Shown here: positions 37,099 through 48,685 of the stretch, piece after piece
How positions within the stretch are numbered: the stretch's first letter is position 1
How the letters are laid out: each line of letters begins with the position of its first letter
NCBI RefSeq assembly: GCF_025790165.1
Contig: NZ_CP094970.1
Location: 1,054,001 to 1,118,000 of the forward strand
DNA: 64,000 nucleotides
Direction of reading: 5' to 3'
From: Solicola gregarius
GTDB taxonomy: Bacteria > Actinomycetota > Actinomycetes > Propionibacteriales > Nocardioidaceae
The notes under the pieces: model-generated
The model's database searches: none
What the model saw: only the letters and a program-made list of their open reading frames with translations
What the model was told of the DNA's origin: nothing
Position numbers and translations under genes: made by a program

Positions 37099-37548
37099 CT
37101 ACGCACTTGCGCGGCGCGCGTACCCGCGTACATCGGCGTCGATGTCCTTCGCCGCACGTTCGAGGGCGTCGGCGGCGACCGGGTCGGCCGCATGGTCGCC
37201 CAGGGCGATCACTGCCGCCTTTCGTACGTCCGCGTGCAGGTCGGCGACCGCCGAGGCCAGCGCCGCGAGCGCGGTGTCACCCGAGACGGCCGCAAGTCCC
37301 CGCACGGCACCGACCCGTACCTGCCACGCATCGTCACCGACACCCGCGATCGCCAACGTACGCAAGGGGGCTGGGCACCCTAGCCCCGCCGACCCCTCGA
37401 GCGCCGCCGCGCGCACGAGCAGGTCATCGTCGCGTGCCAACGCGAGGAGCGGGTCGAGTCCCGACGGCTCGCCGATCGCGCCGAGCGGCACGACGTACCG
37501 ACGCGTGCGAGTCGCCCAGCCCGGTGACGAGCGCGGGGCCGACGCCAT
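37099..37548 (-). CDS. HEAT-repeat protein, probably frameshifted at the N-terminus
   Basis: A 149-residue frame with three to four HEAT repeats (GLDPLLALARDDDLLVRAAA, DDAWQVRVGAVRGLAAVSGD, DLHADVRKAAVIALGDHAAD, DIDADVRGYARRA). The first 20 residues of this frame are Arg/Pro-rich and not HEAT-like. The neighbouring frame over the same bases reads GVGPALVTGLGDSHASVRRA, a perfect HEAT helix pair that would join LGAIGEPSG by a one-base shift near 37490. The gene may therefore start upstream (GTG at 37648) and be broken or mis-sequenced here. HEAT repeats bind proteins or nucleic acid; no partner is evident. Confidence 0.6.
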   Translation of the reverse strand: MASAPRSSPGWATRTRRYVVPLGAIGEPSGLDPLLALARDDDLLVRAAALEGSAGLGCPAPLRTLAIAGVGDDAWQVRVGAVRGLAAVSGDTALAALASAVADLHADVRKAAVIALGDHAADPVAADALERAAKDIDADVRGYARRASA

Positions 37549-37689
37549 CACGCCACCGAGATTGCGCGAATGTGACTGCGCCACCAAACCAGGCGCGCTC
37601 GTACGTACCGACCAGCGCAAACGGGGTGCAGTGGGGCAGTTCCGCCACCCGGGAGCGTCCGTATCGTGAGACTCCGAGCGCCGACTCCC

Positions 37690-37763
37690 GCGTCCCCGTT
37701 TCGGATCGTTCAAGGGGGTGTCGTACGCAAGAAACCCCCTCGAACGATCCAAGACGGGGACGC
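37690..37763 (-). terminator. Long hairpin directly after mfd
   Basis: Arms 37690-37719 and 37734-37763 pair over 30 positions with three mismatches or G-T pairs and a 14-nt loop (outer arm GCGTCCCCGT). It begins 3 bp past the mfd stop, so it is the likely mfd terminator. It also separates mfd from the HEAT-repeat gene on the same strand. Confidence 0.75.
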
Positions 37764-37766
37764 GCG

Positions 37767-41321
<3,555 letters not shown>

Positions 41322-41366
41322 CGCCTCCAGCGTATCGGCGTCCCCCGACAACGGCCGGTGCGGCTC

Positions 41367-41395
41367 TTGACGCGGTGGACCTGCAGGTCTACCGT
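41367..41395 (+). promoter_or_regulatory. Candidate promoter of the SGNH hydrolase gene
   Basis: TTGACG (41367-41372), 17-bp spacer, TACCGT (41390-41395), about 35 bp before the ATG at 41430. Good match to the housekeeping consensus of high-GC actinobacteria. Confidence 0.55.
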
Positions 41396-41400
41396 CCCGA

Positions 41401-41417
41401 TGTAACTTCGAGTTACA
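41401..41417. promoter_or_regulatory. Candidate operator TGTAACT-TCG-AGTTACA
   Basis: Perfect 7+3+7 inverted repeat placed just after the -10 box and 12 bp before the ATG, where a bound repressor would block initiation. GTAAC/GTTAC half-sites are typical of TetR-family lipid and esterase regulators; no such regulator is encoded next to it. Confidence 0.5.
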
Positions 41418-41429
41418 CCGGGAGAACCG

Positions 41430-42215
41430 ATGCGCCGACCGCTCGCCGCCGTGTCCGCACTGATCATCGCCGCCGTGACGGCCGCGGTCGCGCCGCCGGC
41501 GAGCGCGGCGCCAGATCCGTTGCCGTACGTCGCGATGGGCGACAGCTACAGCGCCGCCACCGGTGTGTTCCCGCTCGCGCCCGACGCCCCGCTCGTCCTG
41601 TGCGGCCAGTCGGCCCGCAACTACCCGCACGTCATCGCCGAGCGCATCGGCGCCGACCTCACCGACGTCAGCTGTGGCGGCGCGACGACCAGCAACTTCA
41701 CCGGATCGCAGTACCCCGGGGTCGCGCCGCAGCTCGACGCACTGAACAAGCGCACGAAGCTGGTCACGATGACGATCGGCGGCAACGACAACCTCACGTT
41801 CGCGAGCGTCATCCTCGCGTGCGGTACGGCCGGGATCGCGACGCTCGGCAACGGCAGTCCGTGCAAGGACCTGTACGGCAGCACGTTCACCGACACGATC
41901 CGACAGAAGACGTATCCGGCGCTGAAGCGGACGCTGCGCGCCGTTCACCGCAAGGCTCCGAACGCGCAGGTCGCGATCCTCGGCGCCCCGTGGATCGTGC
42001 CCCGCAAAGGCGGCTGCTTCCTGAACATCCCGGTGGGGCGCGGCGACCTGCCCTACATCCGCAACGTGCTGCGGGTCTTCAACGACGTCACCGAGCGCGC
42101 CGCGAAGCGTACGGGATCGACGTACGTCGACCTGTCGCGCGCGTCGAACGGCCATGACGCATGCAAGCCGCCCGGCACTCGTTGGATAGAGCCTATGTTC
42201 CCTTTAGCCAGATGA
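41430..42215 (+). pseudogene. SGNH/GDSL hydrolase, 5' part (interrupted)
   Basis: A 261-residue frame. Signal peptide at 1-26 (AAVSALIIAAVTAAVAPPAS), then YVAMGDSYSAATGVFP (GDS nucleophile block), DVSCGGATTSNF (Gly block) and TMTIGGNDNLTF (GGND block). The family ends with a D/x-x-H-P-N catalytic block after a TRWIEP-type segment. Here the frame reaches TRWIEPMFPLAR and stops, so the catalytic His is missing. The missing block, FLHPNAFGERRMAQRAIRTL, is found 1.6 kb downstream. The gene therefore looks split by an insertion; the remaining fragment is unlikely to be an active esterase/lipase. Confidence 0.8.
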
Positions 42216-42410
42216 GCGGCATCTGGTCGTGACCTGGCAGCTTGTGTCGTAGACATGTGTATGCGGCACAGGATTTCGCGCGTCCGGCTATACCTGGCCC
42301 GTGGTTCCTTACGACCCGCGTTGCGTACGAATCTCCTTGGTTTGGGTGTCAACGCGGCGGCCGAGGTGGTCGTCTAATGGGCATAGTCGAAGACAAGAGA
42401 CGGGGCAGGC

Positions 42411-42929
42411 GTGATCGGCGACGATGATTTCGACAGCTTCGTTGCCGTGAACTGGCCGTCGGTGGTGCGGTTCGCGTACCGGTTGACGTTGGACGTTGCC
42501 GCGGCCGAGGACCTGAGCCAGGACGCGTTCACTCGGATCTGGCGGCGATGGGACTCGATCGACCACGCCAAGGCGCTTGCCTATGCGCGTCGAAGCGTGG
42601 TCAACAACTTCATCACCGAGAAGCGCCGTCGGGAACGATTCGACAGGTTGAAGTCGACCCTTGCTCGTCGTGAGACCTCGGCGCCGGATACGGCGGTTGT
42701 CGAACGGGACTCTCTGCGGGCCGCGCTCGGTCAGCTGACGGCGAATCAGCGCACTGCCGTGGTGCTGCGTTACGTCGAGGACCTGCCGGTCGATGAAGTC
42801 GCCTATGTGACGGGTTGGTCGAGCGGAACGGTGAAGACACACGCCTCCCGCGGGCTGGCGCACCTTCGAGACTGGCTTGCCTTCGACGAGGCCGCACCAG
42901 CACAGGGAGACAACCATGGACAGCAATGA
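42411..42929 (+). CDS. ECF sigma factor (SigE/SigM-like)
   Basis: A 172-residue sigma factor. Region 2: DFDSFVAVNWPSVVRFAYRL and AAEDLSQDAFTRIWRRWDSI; region 4: LTANQRTAVVLRYVEDLPVD and EVAYVTGWSSGTVKTHASRG. GTG start at 42411 with a weak GGCAGGC upstream. Its end overlaps the GerMN gene by 14 bp, which makes that membrane protein its probable regulator. It sits inside the cassette interrupting an SGNH hydrolase gene. Confidence 0.87.
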   Translation: MIGDDDFDSFVAVNWPSVVRFAYRLTLDVAAAEDLSQDAFTRIWRRWDSIDHAKALAYARRSVVNNFITEKRRRERFDRLKSTLARRETSAPDTAVVERDSLRAALGQLTANQRTAVVLRYVEDLPVDEVAYVTGWSSGTVKTHASRGLAHLRDWLAFDEAAPAQGDNHGQQ

Positions 42930-43653
42930 CAACGATCTGATCGCCCGCCTGCGCCGGGAGAAGATCGAACCGGACCGGCCGATCAAGCCGGCACCACTCG
43001 CGCAGATTCGGTCGACACGTCGACGCGGAATCGGCGTACGCCTTGCCGTCACTGCGGCCGCGGCCGCGACGCTGGCCGTGATCGCCGGCACCGTCGTGCT
43101 GGTCCAGCAGAACGACAACGATCCGACTCCTGCTGCGCCGTCACCCTCGCCGACGTCGACGAACGAGCCTGGAACAGACGAGCCGGGCCCCACGGCTGGG
43201 CAGAACCGGCCTTGCGTCACCGACCAGCCGGAGGCCGGGGCAGGCGAGACGGTCGTGAAGGTCTACTTCATCTGTCAGAAGACCACACTCCCCGTTGCGG
43301 CCTACCGCGTCGTCGGTGGGGCACCGGATCAGCAGGTTCGCGCCGTGCTCGAGGCGTACTTCGCCGGTCTGACAAAGAAGGAGCATCGCGCGGGACTCAT
43401 CGCGCCGATCGGGCGATCGCTGGCCGATGTCCGCTCTGAGATCACCATCGATGGCAGCACCGTGGAGATGTCCTTCGCCGACCTCGGATCCCTCCAGGCG
43501 ATGGAACCGACGCAGCGCGACTTCTTCATCGACAGCCTCGCGAAGACCGTCCGCGATCTCGATGGAATCCGCAGCCTTGAGCTGGCTCTGAACGGCGACT
43601 GCGCACAGTTCTGGAGCACCGCAGCAGGATCGAAGTGCATGCCCATCTCCTGA
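42916..43653 (+). CDS. Single-pass membrane protein with GerMN-like domain
   Basis: A 245-residue protein. Cytoplasmic N-terminus (1-40), one membrane helix (about 44-64, LAVTAAAAATLAVIAGTVVL), a Pro/Ser/Thr linker, then an extracytoplasmic domain with ETVVKVYFICQKTTLPVAAY and QQVRAVLEAYFAGLTKKEHR that fits the sporulation/germination (GerMN) fold. Three cysteines (PCVTD, FICQK, GDCAQF, plus SKCMP) may form disulfides. Overlap with the sigma gene suggests an anti-sigma or sensor role. ATG 42916 follows AGGGAGA. Confidence 0.75.
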   Translation: MDSNDNDLIARLRREKIEPDRPIKPAPLAQIRSTRRRGIGVRLAVTAAAAATLAVIAGTVVLVQQNDNDPTPAAPSPSPTSTNEPGTDEPGPTAGQNRPCVTDQPEAGAGETVVKVYFICQKTTLPVAAYRVVGGAPDQQVRAVLEAYFAGLTKKEHRAGLIAPIGRSLADVRSEITIDGSTVEMSFADLGSLQAMEPTQRDFFIDSLAKTVRDLDGIRSLELALNGDCAQFWSTAAGSKCMPIS

Positions 43654-43767
43654 CGTAGCGAAACGCCTGCATCGACAACACCCGAGATAACGCACATCGC
43701 CACTGACACAACGGATCGGTACGGACACGTCGACTACTTGGAGGACAGCCACGATCAGGACCTAAGG

Positions 43768-43872
43768 GAACCGGCGTTCTTCCCTAAGGACAGCCTCGCG
43801 TTCCTGCATCCGAACGCGTTCGGCGAGCGGCGGATGGCCCAGCGGGCGATCCGTACGCTGGGGCTCGCGTAG
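43768..43872 (+). pseudogene. SGNH hydrolase, 3' part with the catalytic His block
   Basis: Reads EPAFFPKDSLAFLHPNAFGE then RRMAQRAIRTLGLA and stops. HPNAFGE-RMA is the C-terminal catalytic block of GDSL/SGNH esterases. It has no start of its own and continues, after the cassette, the fragment ending TRWIEP. It lies antisense to the last codons of the MATE gene. Confidence 0.7.
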
Positions 43873-45103
43873 CACGACGAGGACGCGGGAGTACGCGCAA
43901 CGCCAGTCCGGCGATGACTCCCCACCAGATCCACTGCAGCTCGCCCGTCTCGTACGCGACGCCCGCGCCGATGAGCCACACCGCCGCTCCGGGCAGGATG
44001 CGGAGCAGGTTGGCGGCATACTCGCCGCGGCCGAACTCGATGCCGTCGCGTGTGTACGCGACCGACCCGACGACCAGGCTCGCGGCCGCCAGCGGCCAGA
44101 TCGCCCGCGCCTGCTCGGCGACGTCCGGACCGGCGGCCAGCAGGCCGGCGACCGGGATCGCCGCGAGCGTCACGGCAGCGCCGCCGAACCCGAGCACGAC
44201 GGACGCGCGGACGAGCGCGGACTCGGTGCGCGCCCGATCTCCGTCCGACGTACTCGACGACACGAGGATCTGCGCGGCGGACTTCCATCCCTCGACCGCG
44301 AGCACCGCGAACAGCCAGAACTGGTAGGTGACCTGGTGGGCGGCGCCGGCGGTCTCGCCGATACCGACGGCGGTCGCCGTCATCACGAGGAGAGTCCCGC
44401 CGAGCACGGCCGCGCGCGTCGCGAGTACGCCGACGGCGGACACCGAGGACCGCCAGTGCGAGCCAGTGCCTTCCGCGCCGGCCGACAGCAGCCCACGTTT
44501 GTACAGCGCCCGGATCACGAGGACCGCGACGATCGCCTGGGCCCCGGTCGACGCCAGCCCGAGCCCGGCAACGCCGAGATCGGTGTACGCAACCGACCCG
44601 ACATCGAGGCCCACATGGATGACGGCGCCCGCGAGCGCATACACCGTCACCGCACGTACGGCCAACGCCCCGCGAAGGGCGCCGTAGCCGGCCATGACGC
44701 AGGCGACGACCGGGAGCCCGACTGCACGTGCGAACAGGAAGCCCGCAGTATCGCCGGGTACGCCGGCGAACAGCGCGATGCCACAGAGGACCAACGCCAA
44801 CACCGCACCGAACGCGGACGCGGCAAGGAGGCCACCGCGTACGAGCCGCGCAGCCTCGCCGAGCCGCCCGGCGGCGTACAGGCGGGCGACGTCCGTCGTC
44901 TGAGCGAACAGGATCGGGACGACCAACCACGTCGTCACGCTCACGATGCCCGTACCCAGCGCGAGTGCCGCCTGCTCGCTCACCCCGAGGCGACCGGCCG
45001 CCGCGGTGTCGGCGATCCCGGCGAGCGGGTCGGCCAGCAGAGCAAGGCCTGCCAGCGCCGCAAGGCGTACGGCTGCGCGGACCGGCGATCGTTCGGCGAT
45101 CAT
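43784..45103 (-). CDS. MATE family (DinF-like) efflux transporter
   Basis: A 439-residue polytopic protein with about 12 hydrophobic helices. LAALAGLALLADPLAGIADT starts helix 1 and carries the conserved D-P-x-x-x-x-D/T motif. GVAGLGLASTGAQAIVAVLV marks the end of the first half, and the second half begins near RAAVLGGTLLVMTATAVGIG. Likely a Na+ or H+ antiporter for drugs or lipid-linked substrates. ATG 45103 overlaps the CGNR gene by 4 bp. Its last 30 codons run antisense over the SGNH 3' fragment, so its C-terminus may have been altered by the same rearrangement. Confidence 0.85.
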   Translation of the reverse strand: MIAERSPVRAAVRLAALAGLALLADPLAGIADTAAAGRLGVSEQAALALGTGIVSVTTWLVVPILFAQTTDVARLYAAGRLGEAARLVRGGLLAASAFGAVLALVLCGIALFAGVPGDTAGFLFARAVGLPVVACVMAGYGALRGALAVRAVTVYALAGAVIHVGLDVGSVAYTDLGVAGLGLASTGAQAIVAVLVIRALYKRGLLSAGAEGTGSHWRSSVSAVGVLATRAAVLGGTLLVMTATAVGIGETAGAAHQVTYQFWLFAVLAVEGWKSAAQILVSSSTSDGDRARTESALVRASVVLGFGGAAVTLAAIPVAGLLAAGPDVAEQARAIWPLAAASLVVGSVAYTRDGIEFGRGEYAANLLRILPGAAVWLIGAGVAYETGELQWIWWGVIAGLALRVLPRPRRATRAPAYGSPAGPSAARRTRSDAGTRGCP

Positions 45104-45651
45104 CCGCGTGCGGCCTGCCGTCGGCGATGCTCGCTGACATGGCTGCGAGTCGCGCAACGCCGCGAGCAGAAGCGCTGCCGCGCCGACCTGGTGTGGTCGA
45201 CGTACACGTGAGTGCACGACGGCGCGGCGCACTCACCGATCCGCATGACCTCGGCCGGATCCGCGAGCACGGATGCGACCGCCAACAGGCAGTTCACCCG
45301 GAGCCGGTCGCCCAGGTCGCTCGCGTACGCGTCGAAGTGCAGATGGGGTGGCGCGTCGTCGCCGATCGACACGCTGACCTGGAGGTCCAGGTCGGCGAGT
45401 AGCGGGTTGAGCACGGCGGCGGCCTGCCGGGCATCGGCAGCGCCGAACACCTGGCTGATGTCCTCGGCGAGCGCGCACAGCGCTACCGCCAGCTCGGACC
45501 CCCGCGACTCCGACCGGCGCCGCGAGTGCCGGATCGGCAGCGGCTCTCGCTCCGCAAGTGCGGCGACCCAGTCGGTGTCGAGCTCATCGTCGCGCCAGGC
45601 ATTGACGATGTCGACGGCGAGTTCGGCGGCGCGGCGATGAACGGCAAGCAT
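45100..45651 (-). CDS. CGNR zinc-finger family regulator
   Basis: A 183-residue protein. The N-terminal ABATE-like domain (AAELAVDIVNAWRDDELDTD) is followed by a C-terminal zinc finger: IGECAAPSCTHVYVDHTRSA and RQRFCSRRCATRSHVSEHRR, with C-x4-C and C-x3-C ligands as in CGNR proteins. Presumed transcriptional regulator of stress or detoxification. It is directly upstream of, and coupled by ATGA to, the MATE transporter, which is the likely target. Confidence 0.88.
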   Translation of the reverse strand: MLAVHRRAAELAVDIVNAWRDDELDTDWVAALAEREPLPIRHSRRRSESRGSELAVALCALAEDISQVFGAADARQAAAVLNPLLADLDLQVSVSIGDDAPPHLHFDAYASDLGDRLRVNCLLAVASVLADPAEVMRIGECAAPSCTHVYVDHTRSARQRFCSRRCATRSHVSEHRRRQAARG

Positions 45652-45691
45652 GTGCCCAAGGATGCGGTAAGCGACTAATACATTTCAACGC

Positions 45692-45841
45692 TTACGACTG
45701 TGAGCCGAGAATGGCGTCGACCTGCTCATCCGTGAGGGGCCCGTCGGACTCGGACGCTGCAACGATGAGCTCACTGAGCAGGTTGATCTCGTCGAGGTCG
45801 CCGCGGTCGAAGTAGCGGCCGACGTACCCGTTGTCGGTCAT
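45692..45841 (-). CDS. Small acidic protein, 49 aa
   Basis: A short frame reading MTDNGYVGRYFDRGDLDEIN and on to LTDEQVDAILGSQS. ATG 45841 is preceded by GGGGAGG at good spacing and the frame ends with TAA. Composition is acidic (pI low), helical, with no signal peptide. No family recognised. The strong ribosome-binding site and the coding-like composition support translation. Confidence 0.6.
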   Translation of the reverse strand: MTDNGYVGRYFDRGDLDEINLLSELIVAASESDGPLTDEQVDAILGSQS

Positions 45842-45922
45842 CGGCGCCTCCCCACGAGTCATCACTCGCCCAGTGTTCCACCGACGCGTCGCCGCCGGTG
45901 GCCGAACCCGAAACCGGCCGCG

Positions 45923-47008
45923 TCAGCGGACCTTGGCGGGAAGCTCGACCTCTGGGTGCTCGGCCATCCAGGCGTCGAAGTCGTCGTCGCGCATCGCGGC
46001 CCACATCTGCTCCCCGGCGGGCTTGTCGAGGAACACGACGCTCGCCGCCCCGACCATTCCGGTGCCCTTGATCGGCACGGTGGTGAAGTCGACGTCCTCG
46101 GTACGAATGCCGCGCAACGACCAGGCGAGGCCACGCAGGTCGCCGACCTCCCACTCCTCGTCCACGCTGAGGTTGTCGGTCACGGCGTCGAGCACGTCGT
46201 ACAGCGTCGTCGGGCTGCTCAGCGTGTCACCCGAGAGGGTCTCGCCCATCAGCGACCGCAGGAACGCCTGCTGGCGATTGATCCGGTCGAAGTCGCCGCC
46301 CGGCAGCCCGTACCGCTGGCGTACGTAGAGCAGCGCCTCCTCGCCGTTGAGGTCGTGTGGGCCCTTGGTCCACGTGCGGTCGTTCTTGGTGTCCTTGACC
46401 GTCTCCGGCACCGTCACCACGACGCCGCCGAGCGCATCGGTCAGCCGCTCGAATCCCTCCCAGTCGATCAACGCAATGTGGTCGATCCGCACGTCGGTCA
46501 GGTTCTCGACGGTCTCGACCGCGAGCGCCGGACCACCGTACGAGAACGCCGCATTGATCTTGTCCTTCCCGTGGCCGGGTACGTCGACGTAGGAGTCGCG
46601 CGGGATGGACACGATCGAAGCGCCGTCGCGGTCACCGTCGACGTGCAGCACCATCAGGGTGTCGCTGCGCTGCTCGCCCGGGATCCACGATTCGGCCGCC
46701 GCGTCACCGCCGGTCGTCTGCTTCTCCGAGCGGCGGTCGCTGCCCATCACCAGGATGTTGACGGCGTCCCCGGACTTCGCAGGCCGGTCCGTCAGGCCCG
46801 CGAACGCGTTGGGGATGCGGTCGATCTGGCTGGTGAGCTTGTGCTGCAGGTACAGCCCGGCACCGAACACCACCACGATGAGCAGCGCAGCGCACGCCCC
46901 GAGGCCGATCAGCGCCTTGCGTAGGCGATGTCGGGACTTCGGCTCGGCCGACTCCTCCCCCTCCGCCGGTCCGGCGTCGCCCTCTGTGGCAGCATCGAGT
47001 TCACTCAT
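45923..47008 (-). CDS. LytR-CpsA-Psr (LCP) family cell-wall glycopolymer ligase
   Basis: A 361-residue protein. Cytoplasmic N-terminus (1-32), one membrane helix (about 33-53, ALIGLGACAALLIVVVFGAG), then the LCP domain: NILVMGSDRRSEKQ, GEQRSDTLMVLHVDGDRDGA, SIVSIPRDSYVDVPGHGKDK, INAAFSYGGPALAVETVENL, and LNGEEALLYVRQRYGLPGGD with DFDRINRQQ. The Arg and Asp residues that bind polyprenyl pyrophosphate are present. It transfers lipid-linked glycans to peptidoglycan, which fits the glycan genes that follow. Divergent from the GT-C gene. Confidence 0.92.
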   Translation of the reverse strand: MSELDAATEGDAGPAEGEESAEPKSRHRLRKALIGLGACAALLIVVVFGAGLYLQHKLTSQIDRIPNAFAGLTDRPAKSGDAVNILVMGSDRRSEKQTTGGDAAAESWIPGEQRSDTLMVLHVDGDRDGASIVSIPRDSYVDVPGHGKDKINAAFSYGGPALAVETVENLTDVRIDHIALIDWEGFERLTDALGGVVVTVPETVKDTKNDRTWTKGPHDLNGEEALLYVRQRYGLPGGDFDRINRQQAFLRSLMGETLSGDTLSSPTTLYDVLDAVTDNLSVDEEWEVGDLRGLAWSLRGIRTEDVDFTTVPIKGTGMVGAASVVFLDKPAGEQMWAAMRDDDFDAWMAEHPEVELPAKVR

Positions 47009-47138
47009 CGCCGCATCAGATTAGGGCAGGCCCGCCCGGTGCGCGGCGGAATCCACAAAGTGCCTCACCCGTCAATGCCCAGGGGTGCGCGTACCGGTTG
47101 CTATGTTGTGGCTCGGGCCACCGAGCCGAGAGGGGCGC

Positions 47139-48683
47139 ATGAGTCTCAGTTCCGGGTTGGCCGAACGATCTGCGGGCTGGCTGCGCACGACGGCGACGCG
47201 CTTCGACCCGTTGGTGTTCGTCGTCGGCGCCGTGTCGCTGGTCGTGTACGCACTGCACGATTTCGACGGCAAGCTCAGCCGCGACCTCGGCCTGTACAGC
47301 TACGCCGGGCAGCAGTTCGCAGACGGAGTACCGCCGTACGAAGCCGTGATGAACCGCGCCGGACCGCTGGCCCACATGATCCCGGGTATCGGCGCGTGGG
47401 GCGCACGCATCGTCGGGGTCGAGGACCTCACCGGCATGCGCGTGCTCTTCCTGTTCATCACCGTCGCGAGTGTCTGCGTCACGTACCTCTTCGCGCGCGA
47501 GCTGTTCGACTCTCGGCTCGCGGGACTCTCGGCGGCGTTCGCGTTCCTCACGTTCACCGGGATCATCGAGCTCGCCACCAACGGGCCGCGCGAGAAGACC
47601 CCGATGTTGCTGTTCATGCTCTGCGCGATGTGGGCGGCGCACCGGCACCGGTGGGTCACCGCCGGCGCGATGCTGAGTCTGGCGACCCTCACCCTGCAGA
47701 TCGCGTTCCCGGCCGGCTTCGTCGCGGTCGTCGGATGTGTGCTCGCCGTACGCCGCGGGGAGCGACTTCGCGCGCTCGTCCGGGTCGCCCTCGGCGGCCT
47801 CGGCGTACTCCTGCTCTTCGTCGTGTACTTCGCGGCCGCCGGGGCGCTCGAAGAGTTCGTCGAGGGCTTCGTGCTGATCAACGCCGAGTACACGGCCGCA
47901 GACCCGTTCACCGACCACGCCCAGCGGAACTGGGAGAACCTGCAGTCCGAGTACGGCGCGTCGCTCTGGGTCGGGATCGTCGGAATCGTGTCGCTTCTCG
48001 TCGTATCCGCGTCAGCAGTACGCCGCACGTACCGCGACCGGCACCCGAACGCCATCACGATCGCGGCTCTCGGGCTCGCGACGATCGTGGCGTTGATCTG
48101 GACGCTCCGCGAGTACGACTCATGGCCGGACGCGATGCTCGTGCTGCCGACCGCGGCCATCGGCATCGGCGCACTCGCCAAGGAGGTCGTCGATCGGGCG
48201 GAGCAGCGGTGGGCGCGGGCCGCAGCGCTGGCATGGGTCATGGCGGCGGTGGTCATGGCGACGTCGGTCTCCGTCGACACGCGACACCATGAGCTCGTCG
48301 ACCAGCGTGCGTCCGTACGCGCGAAACTCCGGCCGCTTCCCGACGATGCGACCATCATGTCGATCAACGCCCCGCAGCCGCTCGTCCTCTCGGGCAAGAC
48401 CAACCCGATCCAGCACCAGATGTTCTTCACGGGCCTCAACGAGTATGTGGACGAGACCTGGCCGGGCGGCCTGGAGGGCCTCGGCGAATGGGTCGCCGAG
48501 GAGCGACCGACGCTGATCGCCGTCGGCGGCAGCCTCGTACCCGACTGGCTCGCCGAGACGCTCGAGCGCGACTACACGAAGGTCGGCTCGGCGCCGGGCT
48601 GGGTCTGGTACGCCGACCGTTCGATCGGCCATCGCCTGGTGAAGAAGGTCAGGCACGCCGGCAACCGCCACCACCGGCGGTAG
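47139..48683 (+). CDS. GT-C fold polyprenyl-phosphate-sugar glycosyltransferase (GT39/PMT-like)
   Basis: A 514-residue polytopic membrane protein with roughly ten helices. The first extracytoplasmic loop carries [20 protein letters not shown] and [18 protein letters not shown], the acidic-GxY...G-x-PY...GP pattern of GT-C enzymes. A soluble C-terminal domain (about 410-514) follows. It likely uses a lipid-phosphate-linked sugar at the outer membrane face. The ATG at 47139 follows GAGAGGGG. First gene of a plus-strand run with a flippase-like gene and rmlA. Confidence 0.75.
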   Translation: MSLSSGLAERSAGWLRTTATRFDPLVFVVGAVSLVVYALHDFDGKLSRDLGLYSYAGQQFADGVPPYEAVMNRAGPLAHMIPGIGAWGARIVGVEDLTGMRVLFLFITVASVCVTYLFARELFDSRLAGLSAAFAFLTFTGIIELATNGPREKTPMLLFMLCAMWAAHRHRWVTAGAMLSLATLTLQIAFPAGFVAVVGCVLAVRRGERLRALVRVALGGLGVLLLFVVYFAAAGALEEFVEGFVLINAEYTAADPFTDHAQRNWENLQSEYGASLWVGIVGIVSLLVVSASAVRRTYRDRHPNAITIAALGLATIVALIWTLREYDSWPDAMLVLPTAAIGIGALAKEVVDRAEQRWARAAALAWVMAAVVMATSVSVDTRHHELVDQRASVRAKLRPLPDDATIMSINAPQPLVLSGKTNPIQHQMFFTGLNEYVDETWPGGLEGLGEWVAEERPTLIAVGGSLVPDWLAETLERDYTKVGSAPGWVWYADRSIGHRLVKKVRHAGNRHHRR

Positions 48684-48685
48684 GC

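Larger units (their letters stand above)
42198..43785. other. Candidate inserted cassette carrying an ECF sigma factor and a GerMN protein
   Basis: The cassette separates two parts of one SGNH hydrolase gene. TTCCCT occurs at both borders (42198-42203 and 43780-43785), in EP-x-F-type codons on each side. It contains a hairpin near the left end (CCAGATG/CATCTGG, about 42207-42227), the two genes at 42411-43653, and near the right end an open frame reading IATDTTDRYGHVDYLED, which faintly resembles the C-terminal RYGH box of tyrosine recombinases. Boundaries and mechanism are inferred. Confidence 0.55.

Noticed and set aside
47016-47138. Possible riboswitch or leader RNA upstream of the GT-C gene
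   Set aside because: No stable extended fold or known riboswitch core could be recognised in the short divergent gap.
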